NCBI GenBank assembly: GCA_902772565.1
Contig: CACYBJ010000061.1
Span: 1-20,950, forward strand
Origin: an uncultured Lachnospiraceae bacterium
Lineage (GTDB): Bacteria > Bacillota > Clostridia > Lachnospirales > Lachnospiraceae
DNA length: 20,950 nucleotides
Direction of reading: 5' to 3'
A program made the position numbers and the translations under genes. The notes under the pieces were generated by a model. That model did not search any database. It saw only the letters and a program-made list of their open reading frames with translations, and had not been told where the DNA came from. Shown here in pieces: positions 6,840 to 14,026 of this stretch. Every line of letters starts with the position of its first letter. Within the stretch, counting starts at the first letter, position 1.

Positions 6840-7864
6840 TAATTTTCACCTCCCAATGCTTTTGCCACTTTGACAATATTCATATTAATAGGACAGCTCT
6901 TAAGGCATCGTCCGCAACCTACGCACATGTAAATGCCTTCGTTGTTCTCAGGATAATATACAAGTTTGTGCATAAATCTCTGTCTGAATCTTTCTTTCTG
7001 AGACATACGGTTGTTGCCTGCAGCCATCTTTGTGAAGTCTTTGTACATACAGGAATCCCAGCAACGGAATCTCTGGATGCCATGTCCTGTGTCAAATTCT
7101 CTTACGTCGAAGCACTGGCATGTAGGACATACGAATGTACAGGTTCCGCATCCAAGGCAGGATTCGTACATTGTGCTCCAAACGGAAGAATTGAAATTCT
7201 CCATGAGACCTCTTCCGCTGATCTTGTCAAGCTTGATATCCTTGATAGGAAGCTTTTCAAGTTTGCTCTTAAGAGCATCTTTGGCGGCATTCACTTCGGA
7301 TTCATCGGAATCGGAAGTAAGTGAACCGATTTTATCTACAAAAGCATTACCTTTTTCGGTATTGGCATTAAAGTAGATAAAGTCATCTTTGATCCATGCT
7401 GATACATCGCCCTTAGGATTGGCTGCATCCACACCGTTAAATACGGAGCAGAAGCATGTTTCCTGAGGATTTTCACAAGCAAGTGAAACAATGGTTGCAT
7501 GGTCTCTTCTGTTCTTATAGAAGGTGTCTACAGGCGGCATTGTAAGATATACTCTGTCAAGTACTTCAAAACTTGCAATATCGCATGCACGTACACCGAA
7601 AATCACGAAATCTTCAAGTTCCTCGCGGATATCTTCGATTTCGATTTTCTTACCGTCTACCTTGAAATTAACGATGTTCTCAACCTGAGGGAAGAAGAAA
7701 TCCTTGGCACTTCTTGTGGTATTGGTAGCTCTTGAAAGAGTAAGTCCTTCTGCATAAGGAAGGTAACGTGCTCCTTCTTCTGTATCTACGGGAAGATATA
7801 ACTTTCCGAATTCTGTTATTTTACGGAAGAGTTCATCAAGTGAAGATAACTGTAATTTTACCAT
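6839..7864 (-). CDS. flxB: FlxB-like 4Fe-4S dicluster subunit
   Basis: Iron-sulfur protein of 341 residues related to hydrogenase/sulfur reductase beta subunits (HydB, AsrA). Its N-terminal domain has FGVRACDIASFEVLD (89-103, Cys94) and ACENPQETCFC (129-139), extra cysteines typical of this family that may bind another cluster. Two 4Fe-4S motifs follow: C236-x2-C-x2-C-x3-C246-P and C314-x2-C-x2-C-x3-C324-P. It would carry electrons between the FlxA flavin and HdrA. It shares TAATG stop-start overlaps with both neighbours and has GGAGG nine bases before its ATG, so translation is probably coupled. The GVRACD segment resembles FLKPCD in the next subunit, suggesting the two beta-like subunits are distant paralogues. 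Confidence 0.9.
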   Translation of the reverse strand: MVKLQLSSLDELFRKITEFGKLYLPVDTEEGARYLPYAEGLTLSRATNTTRSAKDFFFPQVENIVNFKVDGKKIEIEDIREELEDFVIFGVRACDIASFEVLDRVYLTMPPVDTFYKNRRDHATIVSLACENPQETCFCSVFNGVDAANPKGDVSAWIKDDFIYFNANTEKGNAFVDKIGSLTSDSDESEVNAAKDALKSKLEKLPIKDIKLDKISGRGLMENFNSSVWSTMYESCLGCGTCTFVCPTCQCFDVREFDTGHGIQRFRCWDSCMYKDFTKMAAGNNRMSQKERFRQRFMHKLVYYPENNEGIYMCVGCGRCLKSCPINMNIVKVAKALGGEN

Positions 7865-8838
7865 TACTTATTTCCTCCTCTCGTATATACAATGCTTGGT
7901 TCCGGATCGTCGAAGGAGAAGTCTGTTATAGGATACTTCCTGTCAACGTCGGCACCTGCCTGGTACTCGCCGTAAAGCTCGTTGGCATCTTTGATAAACT
8001 TACGGTTAAGAAGATGTAACGGTATGTTCTGAGGGCATACTCTTGAGCATTCGCCGCAGTCCGTGCATCTGCCGGTTACGTGGAAGGCTCTTATAATGTG
8101 ATAATTGCTCTCTTCGAAACTTGTTACGGCAGCCTTCTGGGAAATCATACTCTCAGGGTTGTCGAATACACAGTTTTCGCATGTACATGCAGGACATACG
8201 TTTCTGCAGGCATTACATCTGATACATCTTGAAAGCTCTTTCTGCCAGAAAGCAAATCTTTCTTCACTGGTCATAGCCTCAAGTTCCGCAACCTGATCGA
8301 AACGATGGCTGTCAAGTACTTCACCGTCTTCTCCGATGAGTTCATCGTAGATTACATGCTTCTTGCTCTTGCAGTTGATGCATCTTTCAGCAAGTACATC
8401 GGCCTTATTAAGTGTAACTTCACCGTTTAAGGTTTCAATAACAAGCTTGTCGCCGTCTTCCTTTGCAGAAAGTACTGATTCAGCACCAAGTGCACGAACT
8501 TTGTTGATATCGGCTTTGCCTTCGCACTCGATACCTACGGCATATACGTTCTCACGTACGATTCTGTGCTCCTTAAGAAGCTGTGAAAAACTGTATGTAT
8601 CGCAAGGCTTAAGGAAAACAAGAGTCTTTCCTTCAAGCTTTGAAATATCAACAAGATATTTGCTTAAATTGTGTCCGCACCAAATGTCATAAACAAAGGC
8701 GGAGTCAAGTTCCTCAGCGTTTGTAAACACTGCAGGAGTAATATCGTAGGTGAATTCACCCCTCTTCCAGCCAACCACACGGTTTACGGATCCGTTTGCC
8801 AGAAGTTCTTTTGCTTTAGCAATTAACTGTTCTTGCAT
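7864..8838 (-). CDS. flxC: FlxC-like 4Fe-4S dicluster subunit
   Basis: Iron-sulfur protein of 324 residues, distantly related in its N-terminal half to FlxB (LVFLKPCDTYSFSQLL at 73-88). A CxxC pair at C153/C156 lies between the N-terminal domain and the clusters. The two 4Fe-4S motifs are C205-x2-C-x2-C-x3-C215-P, with extra cysteines at 218, 220 and 223, and C258-x2-C-x2-C-x3-C268-P. The C-terminal tail of about 45 residues is acidic. The family role is electron transfer inside the Flx module. The gene overlaps flxD by 16 bases at its start and flxB by one base at its end. GGAGG lies seven bases before the ATG. F420 hydrogenase-type beta subunits are related, but the operon content favours FlxC. 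Confidence 0.87.
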   Translation of the reverse strand: MQEQLIAKAKELLANGSVNRVVGWKRGEFTYDITPAVFTNAEELDSAFVYDIWCGHNLSKYLVDISKLEGKTLVFLKPCDTYSFSQLLKEHRIVRENVYAVGIECEGKADINKVRALGAESVLSAKEDGDKLVIETLNGEVTLNKADVLAERCINCKSKKHVIYDELIGEDGEVLDSHRFDQVAELEAMTSEERFAFWQKELSRCIRCNACRNVCPACTCENCVFDNPESMISQKAAVTSFEESNYHIIRAFHVTGRCTDCGECSRVCPQNIPLHLLNRKFIKDANELYGEYQAGADVDRKYPITDFSFDDPEPSIVYTRGGNK

Positions 8839-9266
8839 CTCAAATCCTCCAATCTGTGGTTTTCGCCCAGGGCTCTCACCTGCTCAACAAAGGCATTCAT
8901 GGTTTCCGCAAACTTCTGACCTTCGGCAGCGGATACCCATTCAACCTTTGTACGGTCTTTTTCGATTCCGAGGTAATCAAGCATTGAATAAAGAAGAGTC
9001 ATTCTTCTTCTTGCATAATAATTACCTGTTGTATAGTGGCAGTCTCCCGGATGGCATCCGCAAAGGATAACGCCGTCTGCTCCGTCCTGGAATGCTCTTA
9101 AAACATCTACAGGGTTAAGTCTTCCGGAACATGGAATACGGATGATCTTTACGTTTGTAGGATACTGCAGTCTGTTTGTACCTGAAAGATCGGCACCGGC
9201 ATATGAACACCAGTTACAGCAGAAAGCTACGATCTTAGGCTCGAAATTAGTGTTTATTTCTTGCAT
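8823..9266 (-). CDS. flxD: FlxD / MvhD-like electron-transfer subunit
   Basis: Small 2Fe-2S protein of 147 residues in the MvhD family, which joins hydrogenase or Flx modules to HdrA. Conserved cysteines are in AFCCNWC (C16, C17, C20), IPCSGR (C46) and the LCGCHPGDCHY segment (C69, C71, C76). The start is MQEINTNF at 9266, with a GGAGG-type site about ten bases upstream. The frame extends 33 codons further up, but that part is antisense-like HdrA reading with no support. It overlaps the 3' end of hdrA by 13 bases and the 5' end of flxC by 16 bases, consistent with translational coupling and fixed stoichiometry. Confidence 0.93.
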   Translation of the reverse strand: MQEINTNFEPKIVAFCCNWCSYAGADLSGTNRLQYPTNVKIIRIPCSGRLNPVDVLRAFQDGADGVILCGCHPGDCHYTTGNYYARRRMTLLYSMLDYLGIEKDRTKVEWVSAAEGQKFAETMNAFVEQVRALGENHRLEDLRCKNS

Positions 9267-11245
9267 ATTGCATCCACCTCCGCTATGATCTGCTTTCTTG
9301 AGAAGCCGTAAAGGTCCATAGCGCCTGACATGCAGGCAACTGTACAAGCGCCGCAACCCTGGCATACAGCAGGATTAACAGATGCAACTCTTCGTACCAT
9401 AGAACCGTCCTGGCGACGCGAGAAATCTTTGTCAATATAGGTAATTGCTCCGTATGGGCAAACATTTGCACAAGTTGAGCAACCGTTACACATCATTTCA
9501 TCAGGATGAGCAACGCAAGGATTACCCTTAAGAGAATCCTTTACAAGAAGTCCGATAACCTTGGATGCGCAGGCAGATGCCTGAGTAACGGTTTCCGGAA
9601 TATCCTTAGGTCCCTGAGCACATCCGGAAAGGAATACGCCTGCTGTAGGGCTTTCTACCGGACGAAGCTTTGGATGAGCCTCTGTAAAGAAGTCATTGGT
9701 ATCCATACTTGCGGTGAGCATGGTGGCAAGAGGTCTTGCGCTCTTGTCAGGCTCGATTGCAGCTGCAAGAACTACCATATCTGCATCAATGTGAAGCTGT
9801 TCATTGTTAAGAAGGTCGGAAGCCTGAACCTTGAGCTTGCCGCCGGAAGGAGCAACCTTACCAACCATACCCTTTATATAATGAACATTATACTGTTCAA
9901 CAGCACGTCTGTAGAACTCATCGAAGTTCTTACCCGGAGTACGAACATCAATGTAGAATACATAAACATCAGTATCAGGGTATTTTTCACGACAGAGCAT
10001 TGCATGCTTCGCAGTGTACATACAGCAGATCTTTGAGCAATAAGGCTTAGCACACTCTTCTGTACTTCTGGAGCCAACACACTGAACGAAAACGATAGTC
10101 TTCGGATGTGTATGATCGGAAGGACGAAGAAGAACGCCGCCTGTAGGGCCTGCCGCATTCATAAGTCTTTCGAATTCGAGAGAAGTTACAACGTCAGGTG
10201 ACTGGGAATATGCAAATTCATCGAACTTGGAAAGATCGATAGGGTTGTAACCTGTAGCTACAACGATTGCACCGTACTTCTCTTCGACTATTGTATCTTC
10301 CTGCTTGTAATCAATGGCACCTACACCGCAGACTTTTGAGCAGAGACCGCATTTGCCGGTCTTAAGCATTGTACAGTAGTTAGGGTCGATGGTTGCAACC
10401 TTCGGTACTGCCTGTGCAAACGGAATGTAGATAGCTCTCTTATTGTCAAGATTTAAGTTGAAATCGTTAGGAACCTTCTTCTGCGGGCACTTGAGAGTAC
10501 ACTCACCGCAACCGGTACACTTGTTCTCATCAACATATCTTGCTTTTCTCTTTATGCTTACGGTGAAATTACCTACAAAGCCTTTAACTTCGGTAACTTC
10601 GGAGTAAGAATAAATGTTGACATTTTCATTCTGTGAAACTTCTACCATTTTAGGTGTAAGAATACAGGATGAGCAGTCGAGAGTCGGGAAAGTCTTATCG
10701 ATTTTGGTCATTTTGCCGCCGATGGTAGGCTCTTTCTCAACAATATCAACAGGGAAGCCTGCTTCTGCAATATCGAGAGCTGTCTGGATACCGGCAATAC
10801 CGCCTCCGATTACAAGTGCTCTCTTGGTTACAGGTGACTCGCCTGCAATAAGAGGTGTGTTGAGCATAACCTTGGCAATGGCTGCACGGCCAAGTACGAT
10901 AGCTTTATTGGTTCCCTCTTCAATGTCTTTATGAATCCATGAACACTGTTCACGAACGTTTGCTACTTCAAGAAGGTAAGGGTTAAGTCCTACAGACTCA
11001 ACTGCCTTTCTGAATGTTGCTTCATGCATACGTGGAGAACACGAGCAGATAACAACACCTGTAAGATTGTGCTCTTTGATTGTTTCTTTAATCAGATTCT
11101 GTCCTGATTCAGAGCACATGTAAGGGTAATCCTGTGCAACTACAACTGCAGGCTCTTTGGAAAGAGTTTCGGCAACACGCTTAACATCAACAGTGGCAGC
11201 AATGTTGGAACCGCAGTGGCACACAAATACACCAATTCTCTGCAT
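9254..11245 (-). CDS. hdrA: HdrA-like flavin electron-bifurcating subunit
   Basis: Core subunit of 663 residues; HdrA family proteins hold the FAD at which electron pairs are split between a high- and a low-potential acceptor. The N-terminal domain (1-130) has cysteines C9, C11, C44, C67, C69 and C101. A thioredoxin-reductase-like FAD domain starts with VIGGGIAG (145-152), followed by IGGKM and LDCSSCILTP (189-198); C194 lies where some methanogens carry selenocysteine. Internal 4Fe-4S ligands are C243, C246, C249, C253 and C291, C299, C302, C306. A C-terminal ferredoxin domain has C586/589/592/596 and C628/631/634/638, the likely exit to free ferredoxin. AAGGAG precedes the ATG, 14 bases after hdrC. 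The complete cofactor set fits a bifurcating rather than merely confurcating or degenerate form. Confidence 0.95.
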   Translation of the reverse strand: MQRIGVFVCHCGSNIAATVDVKRVAETLSKEPAVVVAQDYPYMCSESGQNLIKETIKEHNLTGVVICSCSPRMHEATFRKAVESVGLNPYLLEVANVREQCSWIHKDIEEGTNKAIVLGRAAIAKVMLNTPLIAGESPVTKRALVIGGGIAGIQTALDIAEAGFPVDIVEKEPTIGGKMTKIDKTFPTLDCSSCILTPKMVEVSQNENVNIYSYSEVTEVKGFVGNFTVSIKRKARYVDENKCTGCGECTLKCPQKKVPNDFNLNLDNKRAIYIPFAQAVPKVATIDPNYCTMLKTGKCGLCSKVCGVGAIDYKQEDTIVEEKYGAIVVATGYNPIDLSKFDEFAYSQSPDVVTSLEFERLMNAAGPTGGVLLRPSDHTHPKTIVFVQCVGSRSTEECAKPYCSKICCMYTAKHAMLCREKYPDTDVYVFYIDVRTPGKNFDEFYRRAVEQYNVHYIKGMVGKVAPSGGKLKVQASDLLNNEQLHIDADMVVLAAAIEPDKSARPLATMLTASMDTNDFFTEAHPKLRPVESPTAGVFLSGCAQGPKDIPETVTQASACASKVIGLLVKDSLKGNPCVAHPDEMMCNGCSTCANVCPYGAITYIDKDFSRRQDGSMVRRVASVNPAVCQGCGACTVACMSGAMDLYGFSRKQIIAEVDAICKK

Positions 11246-11259
11246 GATATTCTCCTTTC

Positions 11260-11646
11260 TTATTTTTTATACTTTCTGAATGCGCTGACGATAGCCTGCT
11301 GCGGAAGATTTTCATCAAGCAGTTCGGGAATCTGTTCAGCTTTAAGATGGTTTTCGTTCTGCTGTCTGATCTTAAAAAGACGTACTGCCTCAATAATGTT
11401 GGCAGGTTCAACGCCTCTCGGGCATCTTTCAACACAAGCAAAGCATGAAAGACACATAAAGATAGACTTTGAATTAAGAAGCGGTTCGATGTTTCCTGTT
11501 TCAACCATGTTTACAAACTGATGTGGATGATATTCCATCTCGTCGTAGGCAGGGCAGGTACCGGAGCATTTGCCGCATCTCATACACTTAAGAGGATTAA
11601 CGCCGCTTAAGATCTGGATTTCCTTGGAAATTGTAGCCTTGTCCAT
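11260..11646 (-). CDS. hdrC: HdrC-like 4Fe-4S subunit
   Basis: Small iron-sulfur protein of 128 residues that links HdrA to HdrB. Its two 4Fe-4S motifs are C21-x2-C-x2-C-x3-C31-P and C65-x2-C-x2-C-x3-C75-P, the usual HdrC arrangement. No membrane segment is present, so it is the soluble HdrC type rather than the membrane-bound HdrE-linked one. The ATG overlaps the hdrB stop codon (TAATG), and GGAGGGTGA lies just upstream. This protein, or HdrB after it, is the natural contact for the fumarate reductase Fe-S subunit, whose second half looks HdrC-like; that contact is inference. Confidence 0.95.
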   Translation of the reverse strand: MDKATISKEIQILSGVNPLKCMRCGKCSGTCPAYDEMEYHPHQFVNMVETGNIEPLLNSKSIFMCLSCFACVERCPRGVEPANIIEAVRLFKIRQQNENHLKAEQIPELLDENLPQQAIVSAFRKYKK

Positions 11647-12443
11647 TATTCACCCTCCTTCTCATTAAGACCGAGAGCCTCGCAAAGGAGTTCAGTGAAG
11701 TAAATTACAGGAAGTTCATTTACTTCATTATTGCAAGTAAGATTGTACATGCAAAGAGGACATGCGGTAACAAGGCAGTCACAGCCGTTTTCGGCAGCTG
11801 AGCTGACAATGTTCTCAACTTTCTTCTTTGCAAGATCTTTATTCTCGAGAGTCATGTAGCCGCCGCAGCATTCGTTCCTGTAAGGATAGATTACCGGCTC
11901 GGCACCGATTGCTCTGATAAAATCTTCGATAATTGAAGGATTTTCGGGATTGTCAAATTCAAGAGTTTTGCTTGGACGTAAAAGAAGGCAGCCGTAGTAA
12001 GCACCTATCTTCTTTCCAGTAAGAGGATTCTTTACAGCAGCTTTTAAATTATCGAAGCCAACCACGTCACGAAGCATTTCAAGGTAATGGATTACCTTTA
12101 CTTCACCTTCGTAAGGCTTTTCAAGCTGCATATAATTGTTGGCATGAGCCCTGATGTCAGCATCGTTCTTCATGTCATTGTTGACACGTTTAAGAACATG
12201 ATGGCATGCGGAGCAAAGAGTCAGAAGATCCTGGCCTTTGTCTCTGGCAGATACAAGCGCACGTACTGATGAAAGCTTTGGAGCTGTTTCGTTTTTACCC
12301 ATAGGATAAACACCGCCACAACACTGCCACTCCGGAATTTCTTCCATGGTAATGCCTAAAGCTTCTGCGGCACGTCTCGCATTAATATCCAGGTCTTTGG
12401 CTTTGGTTGTTAATGTACAACCCGGATAGTAACTGAAAACCAT
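11646..12443 (-). CDS. hdrB: HdrB-like subunit with two complete CCG motifs
   Basis: Catalytic heterodisulfide reductase-type subunit of 265 residues. Both cysteine-rich CCG repeats are intact: C9, C41-C42, C77-x2-C80 and C152, C192-C193, C228-x2-C231. In methanogen HdrB these bind two non-cubane 4Fe-4S clusters that reduce a disulfide. The start is MVFSYYPGC at 12443 because GGAG sits eight bases upstream; an ATG six codons earlier has no ribosome binding site. It is the first gene of the tightly packed operon, 99 bases after fumC. The bacterium has no evident coenzyme M/B system or DsrC gene in this window, so the substrate is unknown: an unidentified disulfide, or electrons passed on to the fumarate reductase subunits. 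Confidence 0.94.
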   Translation of the reverse strand: MVFSYYPGCTLTTKAKDLDINARRAAEALGITMEEIPEWQCCGGVYPMGKNETAPKLSSVRALVSARDKGQDLLTLCSACHHVLKRVNNDMKNDADIRAHANNYMQLEKPYEGEVKVIHYLEMLRDVVGFDNLKAAVKNPLTGKKIGAYYGCLLLRPSKTLEFDNPENPSIIEDFIRAIGAEPVIYPYRNECCGGYMTLENKDLAKKKVENIVSSAAENGCDCLVTACPLCMYNLTCNNEVNELPVIYFTELLCEALGLNEKEGE

Positions 12444-12470
12444 ATGTATTACTCCATTCATTAAAGTATT

Positions 12471-12487
12471 ATTGCTGATTCAGCAAT
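12471..12487. promoter_or_regulatory. 17-base palindrome upstream of hdrB, candidate operator
   Basis: ATTGCTGA-T-TCAGCAAT is a perfect inverted repeat with one central base, located 27 bases upstream of the hdrB ATG. It does not match the Rex or FNR consensus that I know. I see no convincing -35/-10 pair next to it, so whether it acts on DNA or as a short RNA hairpin is open. Confidence 0.35.
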
Positions 12488-12501
12488 TCTTTATTACATA
12501 A

Positions 12502-12532
12502 CGGACAGCCGAATGAAAATTCGGCTGTTCCG
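12502..12532 (-). other. Intercistronic hairpin between fumC and hdrB
   Basis: A 10-bp stem ACAGCCGAAT/ATTCGGCTGT with a 4-base loop extends through a one-base bulge by CGG/CCG. It lies 10 bases after the fumC stop. The bases after it on the minus strand (TTATGTAATA) are not a real U-tract, so it may be a partial terminator or a processing or mRNA-stability element rather than a full stop. Confidence 0.6.
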
Positions 12533-12542
12533 ATAATGACTG

Positions 12543-13919
12543 TTATACCATCTGTTCCGGATGGAACACTTCGTCGAACTTTTCTTCCGTAAGGAAGCCT
12601 AACTGTACGCAGGATTCCTTGAGAGAAATGTTCTCTTTGTAGGCCTTCTTGGCTGTTTTTGCTGCATTCTCATAACCGATGTAAGGATTGAGTGCAGTAA
12701 CAAGCATAAGAGAATTGTGAAGGTTATCATGCATCTTGTCTTTGTTTGCAGTGATTCCGACAGCACAATTATTATTAAAGGAAATAATTGATTCGGCAAG
12801 AAGTCTTGCTGACTGAAGGAAGTTATAGGCTGCAACGGGCATGAATACGTTAAGTTCGAAATTACCCTGGCTTGCTGCAATGCCTACTGCTGCATCATTA
12901 CCCATTACCTGAACGGCAACCATTGTCACCTGTTCGCACTGTGTAGGATTAACCTTACCGGGCATAATTGAGGATCCCGGCTCGTTTTCCGGAATCTTGA
13001 TTTCGCCGAGACCGAGTCTCGGGCCGCTGGCAAGCCATCTTACGTCGTTGGCAATCTTTAACATGTCGCAGGCAAGTGCCTTAAGAGCGCCATGAGCAAA
13101 AACAATTTCGTCCTTGCTTGTAAGTGCATGGAACTTGTTAGGTGCAGTAACGAAATCCTTGCCGGTAATATCACTTACGGCTTCTGCAACCTTTTCCGCA
13201 AATCCCTTCGGAGTGTTAAGTCCGGTTCCTACTGCTGTTCCGCCGAGAGCAAGCTCTTTAAGAGGCTTAACCGCAAGGAGAAGGAGTTCTTTGTCTCTTT
13301 CAAGGGATGATCTCCAGCCGCTTATCTCCTGGGAGAAAGTAATAGGAGTTGCATCCTGCAGATGCGTTCTTCCGCTCTTTACAATACCTTCATTTTCGGT
13401 TTCGAGCCTCTTAAAGGTATCCACAAGTATGTCAATTGCAGGAATAACTTTATCTTCGATTGCTACTACCGCAGCAATGTGCATTGCGGTAGGGAATGTA
13501 TCATTGGATGACTGTGACATGTTGATGTCGTCATTCGGATGAAGAAGTTTCTTGCCGGCAAGTTCATTGGCTCTGTTGGCAATAACTTCGTTAGCATTCA
13601 TGTTGGACTGAGTACCGCTACCTGTCTGCCAAACAACAAGAGGGAAGTGTTCGTTTAAGATACCTTCCTTTACTTCGTCGCATGCTTTTGAGATGACCTC
13701 AAGTTTTTCAGCTGTCATCTTTTCGGGCTTGCATGCATTGTTGGCAATTGCAGCTGCTTTCTTAAGTATACCGAAAGCATAGGTGATTTCGCGCGGCATG
13801 GTTTCAATACCTACGCCTATAGGGAAGTTTTCATGACTTCTCTCTGTCTGAGCTCCCCAGTATTTATCTGCAGGAACTTTAACCTCACCCATAGAATCGT
13901 GTTCAATACGATATTCCAT
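12543..13919 (-). CDS. fumC: Class II fumarate hydratase
   Basis: Oxygen-stable, iron-free fumarase of 458 residues (normal length) that interconverts malate and fumarate as a cytosolic homotetramer. Family landmarks are TGSGTQSNMNANEV (99-112), SQSSNDTFPTAMHIA (135-149), His186 in SGRTHLQDATP, and the superfamily signature GSSIMPGKVNP at 315-325 with catalytic Ser317. AGGAGG stands eight bases before the ATG. It follows the dehydrogenase gene by 107 bases and precedes hdrB by 99 bases on the same strand. Placed between a malate dehydrogenase and a fumarate reductase, it most likely runs from malate to fumarate in a reductive, succinate-forming branch. Aspartase is a homologue, but the sequence landmarks fit fumarase better. 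Confidence 0.96.
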   Translation of the reverse strand: MEYRIEHDSMGEVKVPADKYWGAQTERSHENFPIGVGIETMPREITYAFGILKKAAAIANNACKPEKMTAEKLEVISKACDEVKEGILNEHFPLVVWQTGSGTQSNMNANEVIANRANELAGKKLLHPNDDINMSQSSNDTFPTAMHIAAVVAIEDKVIPAIDILVDTFKRLETENEGIVKSGRTHLQDATPITFSQEISGWRSSLERDKELLLLAVKPLKELALGGTAVGTGLNTPKGFAEKVAEAVSDITGKDFVTAPNKFHALTSKDEIVFAHGALKALACDMLKIANDVRWLASGPRLGLGEIKIPENEPGSSIMPGKVNPTQCEQVTMVAVQVMGNDAAVGIAASQGNFELNVFMPVAAYNFLQSARLLAESIISFNNNCAVGITANKDKMHDNLHNSLMLVTALNPYIGYENAAKTAKKAYKENISLKESCVQLGFLTEEKFDEVFHPEQMV

Positions 13920-13950
13920 TGAATAACCTCCTTCTATAAAGTGTTTACTT

Positions 13951-13978
13951 CAGTCCTGCAACTTACGCTGCAGGACTG
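13951..13978 (-). other. Hairpin in the mdh-fumC intercistronic region
   Basis: A perfect 10-bp stem CAGTCCTGCA/TGCAGGACTG with an 8-base loop lies 32 bases upstream of the fumC ATG. No U-tract follows on the minus strand (AAGTAAACAC), so it is not a standard terminator. It could stabilise the 5' end of a fumC transcript or mark an RNA processing point. Confidence 0.6.
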
Positions 13979-13989
13979 CCTGTAAATTC

Positions 13990-13998
13990 TTTATAACA
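13990..13998 (-). promoter_or_regulatory. Possible extended -10 promoter for fumC
   Basis: On the minus strand TGT-TATAAA forms an extended -10, but the matching -35 position (CTATTT) is poor. If active, transcription would start near 13983 and the hairpin at 13951-13978 would sit at the very 5' end of the transcript. Confidence 0.3.
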
Positions 13999-14026
13999 GA
14001 TTAAGTGCTATTAAATAGGGTAAGAA

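Noticed and set aside
9254..11245. Selenocysteine codon in HdrA or HdrB
   Set aside because: The position that is selenocysteine in some HdrA proteins is Cys194 here and no in-frame TGA or SECIS-like structure interrupts the reading frames.
12471..12487. Rex (NADH-sensing repressor) operator upstream of hdrB
   Set aside because: ATTGCTGATTCAGCAAT does not fit the TTGTGAA-N4-TTCACAA type consensus, so I do not assign it to Rex despite the attractive context.
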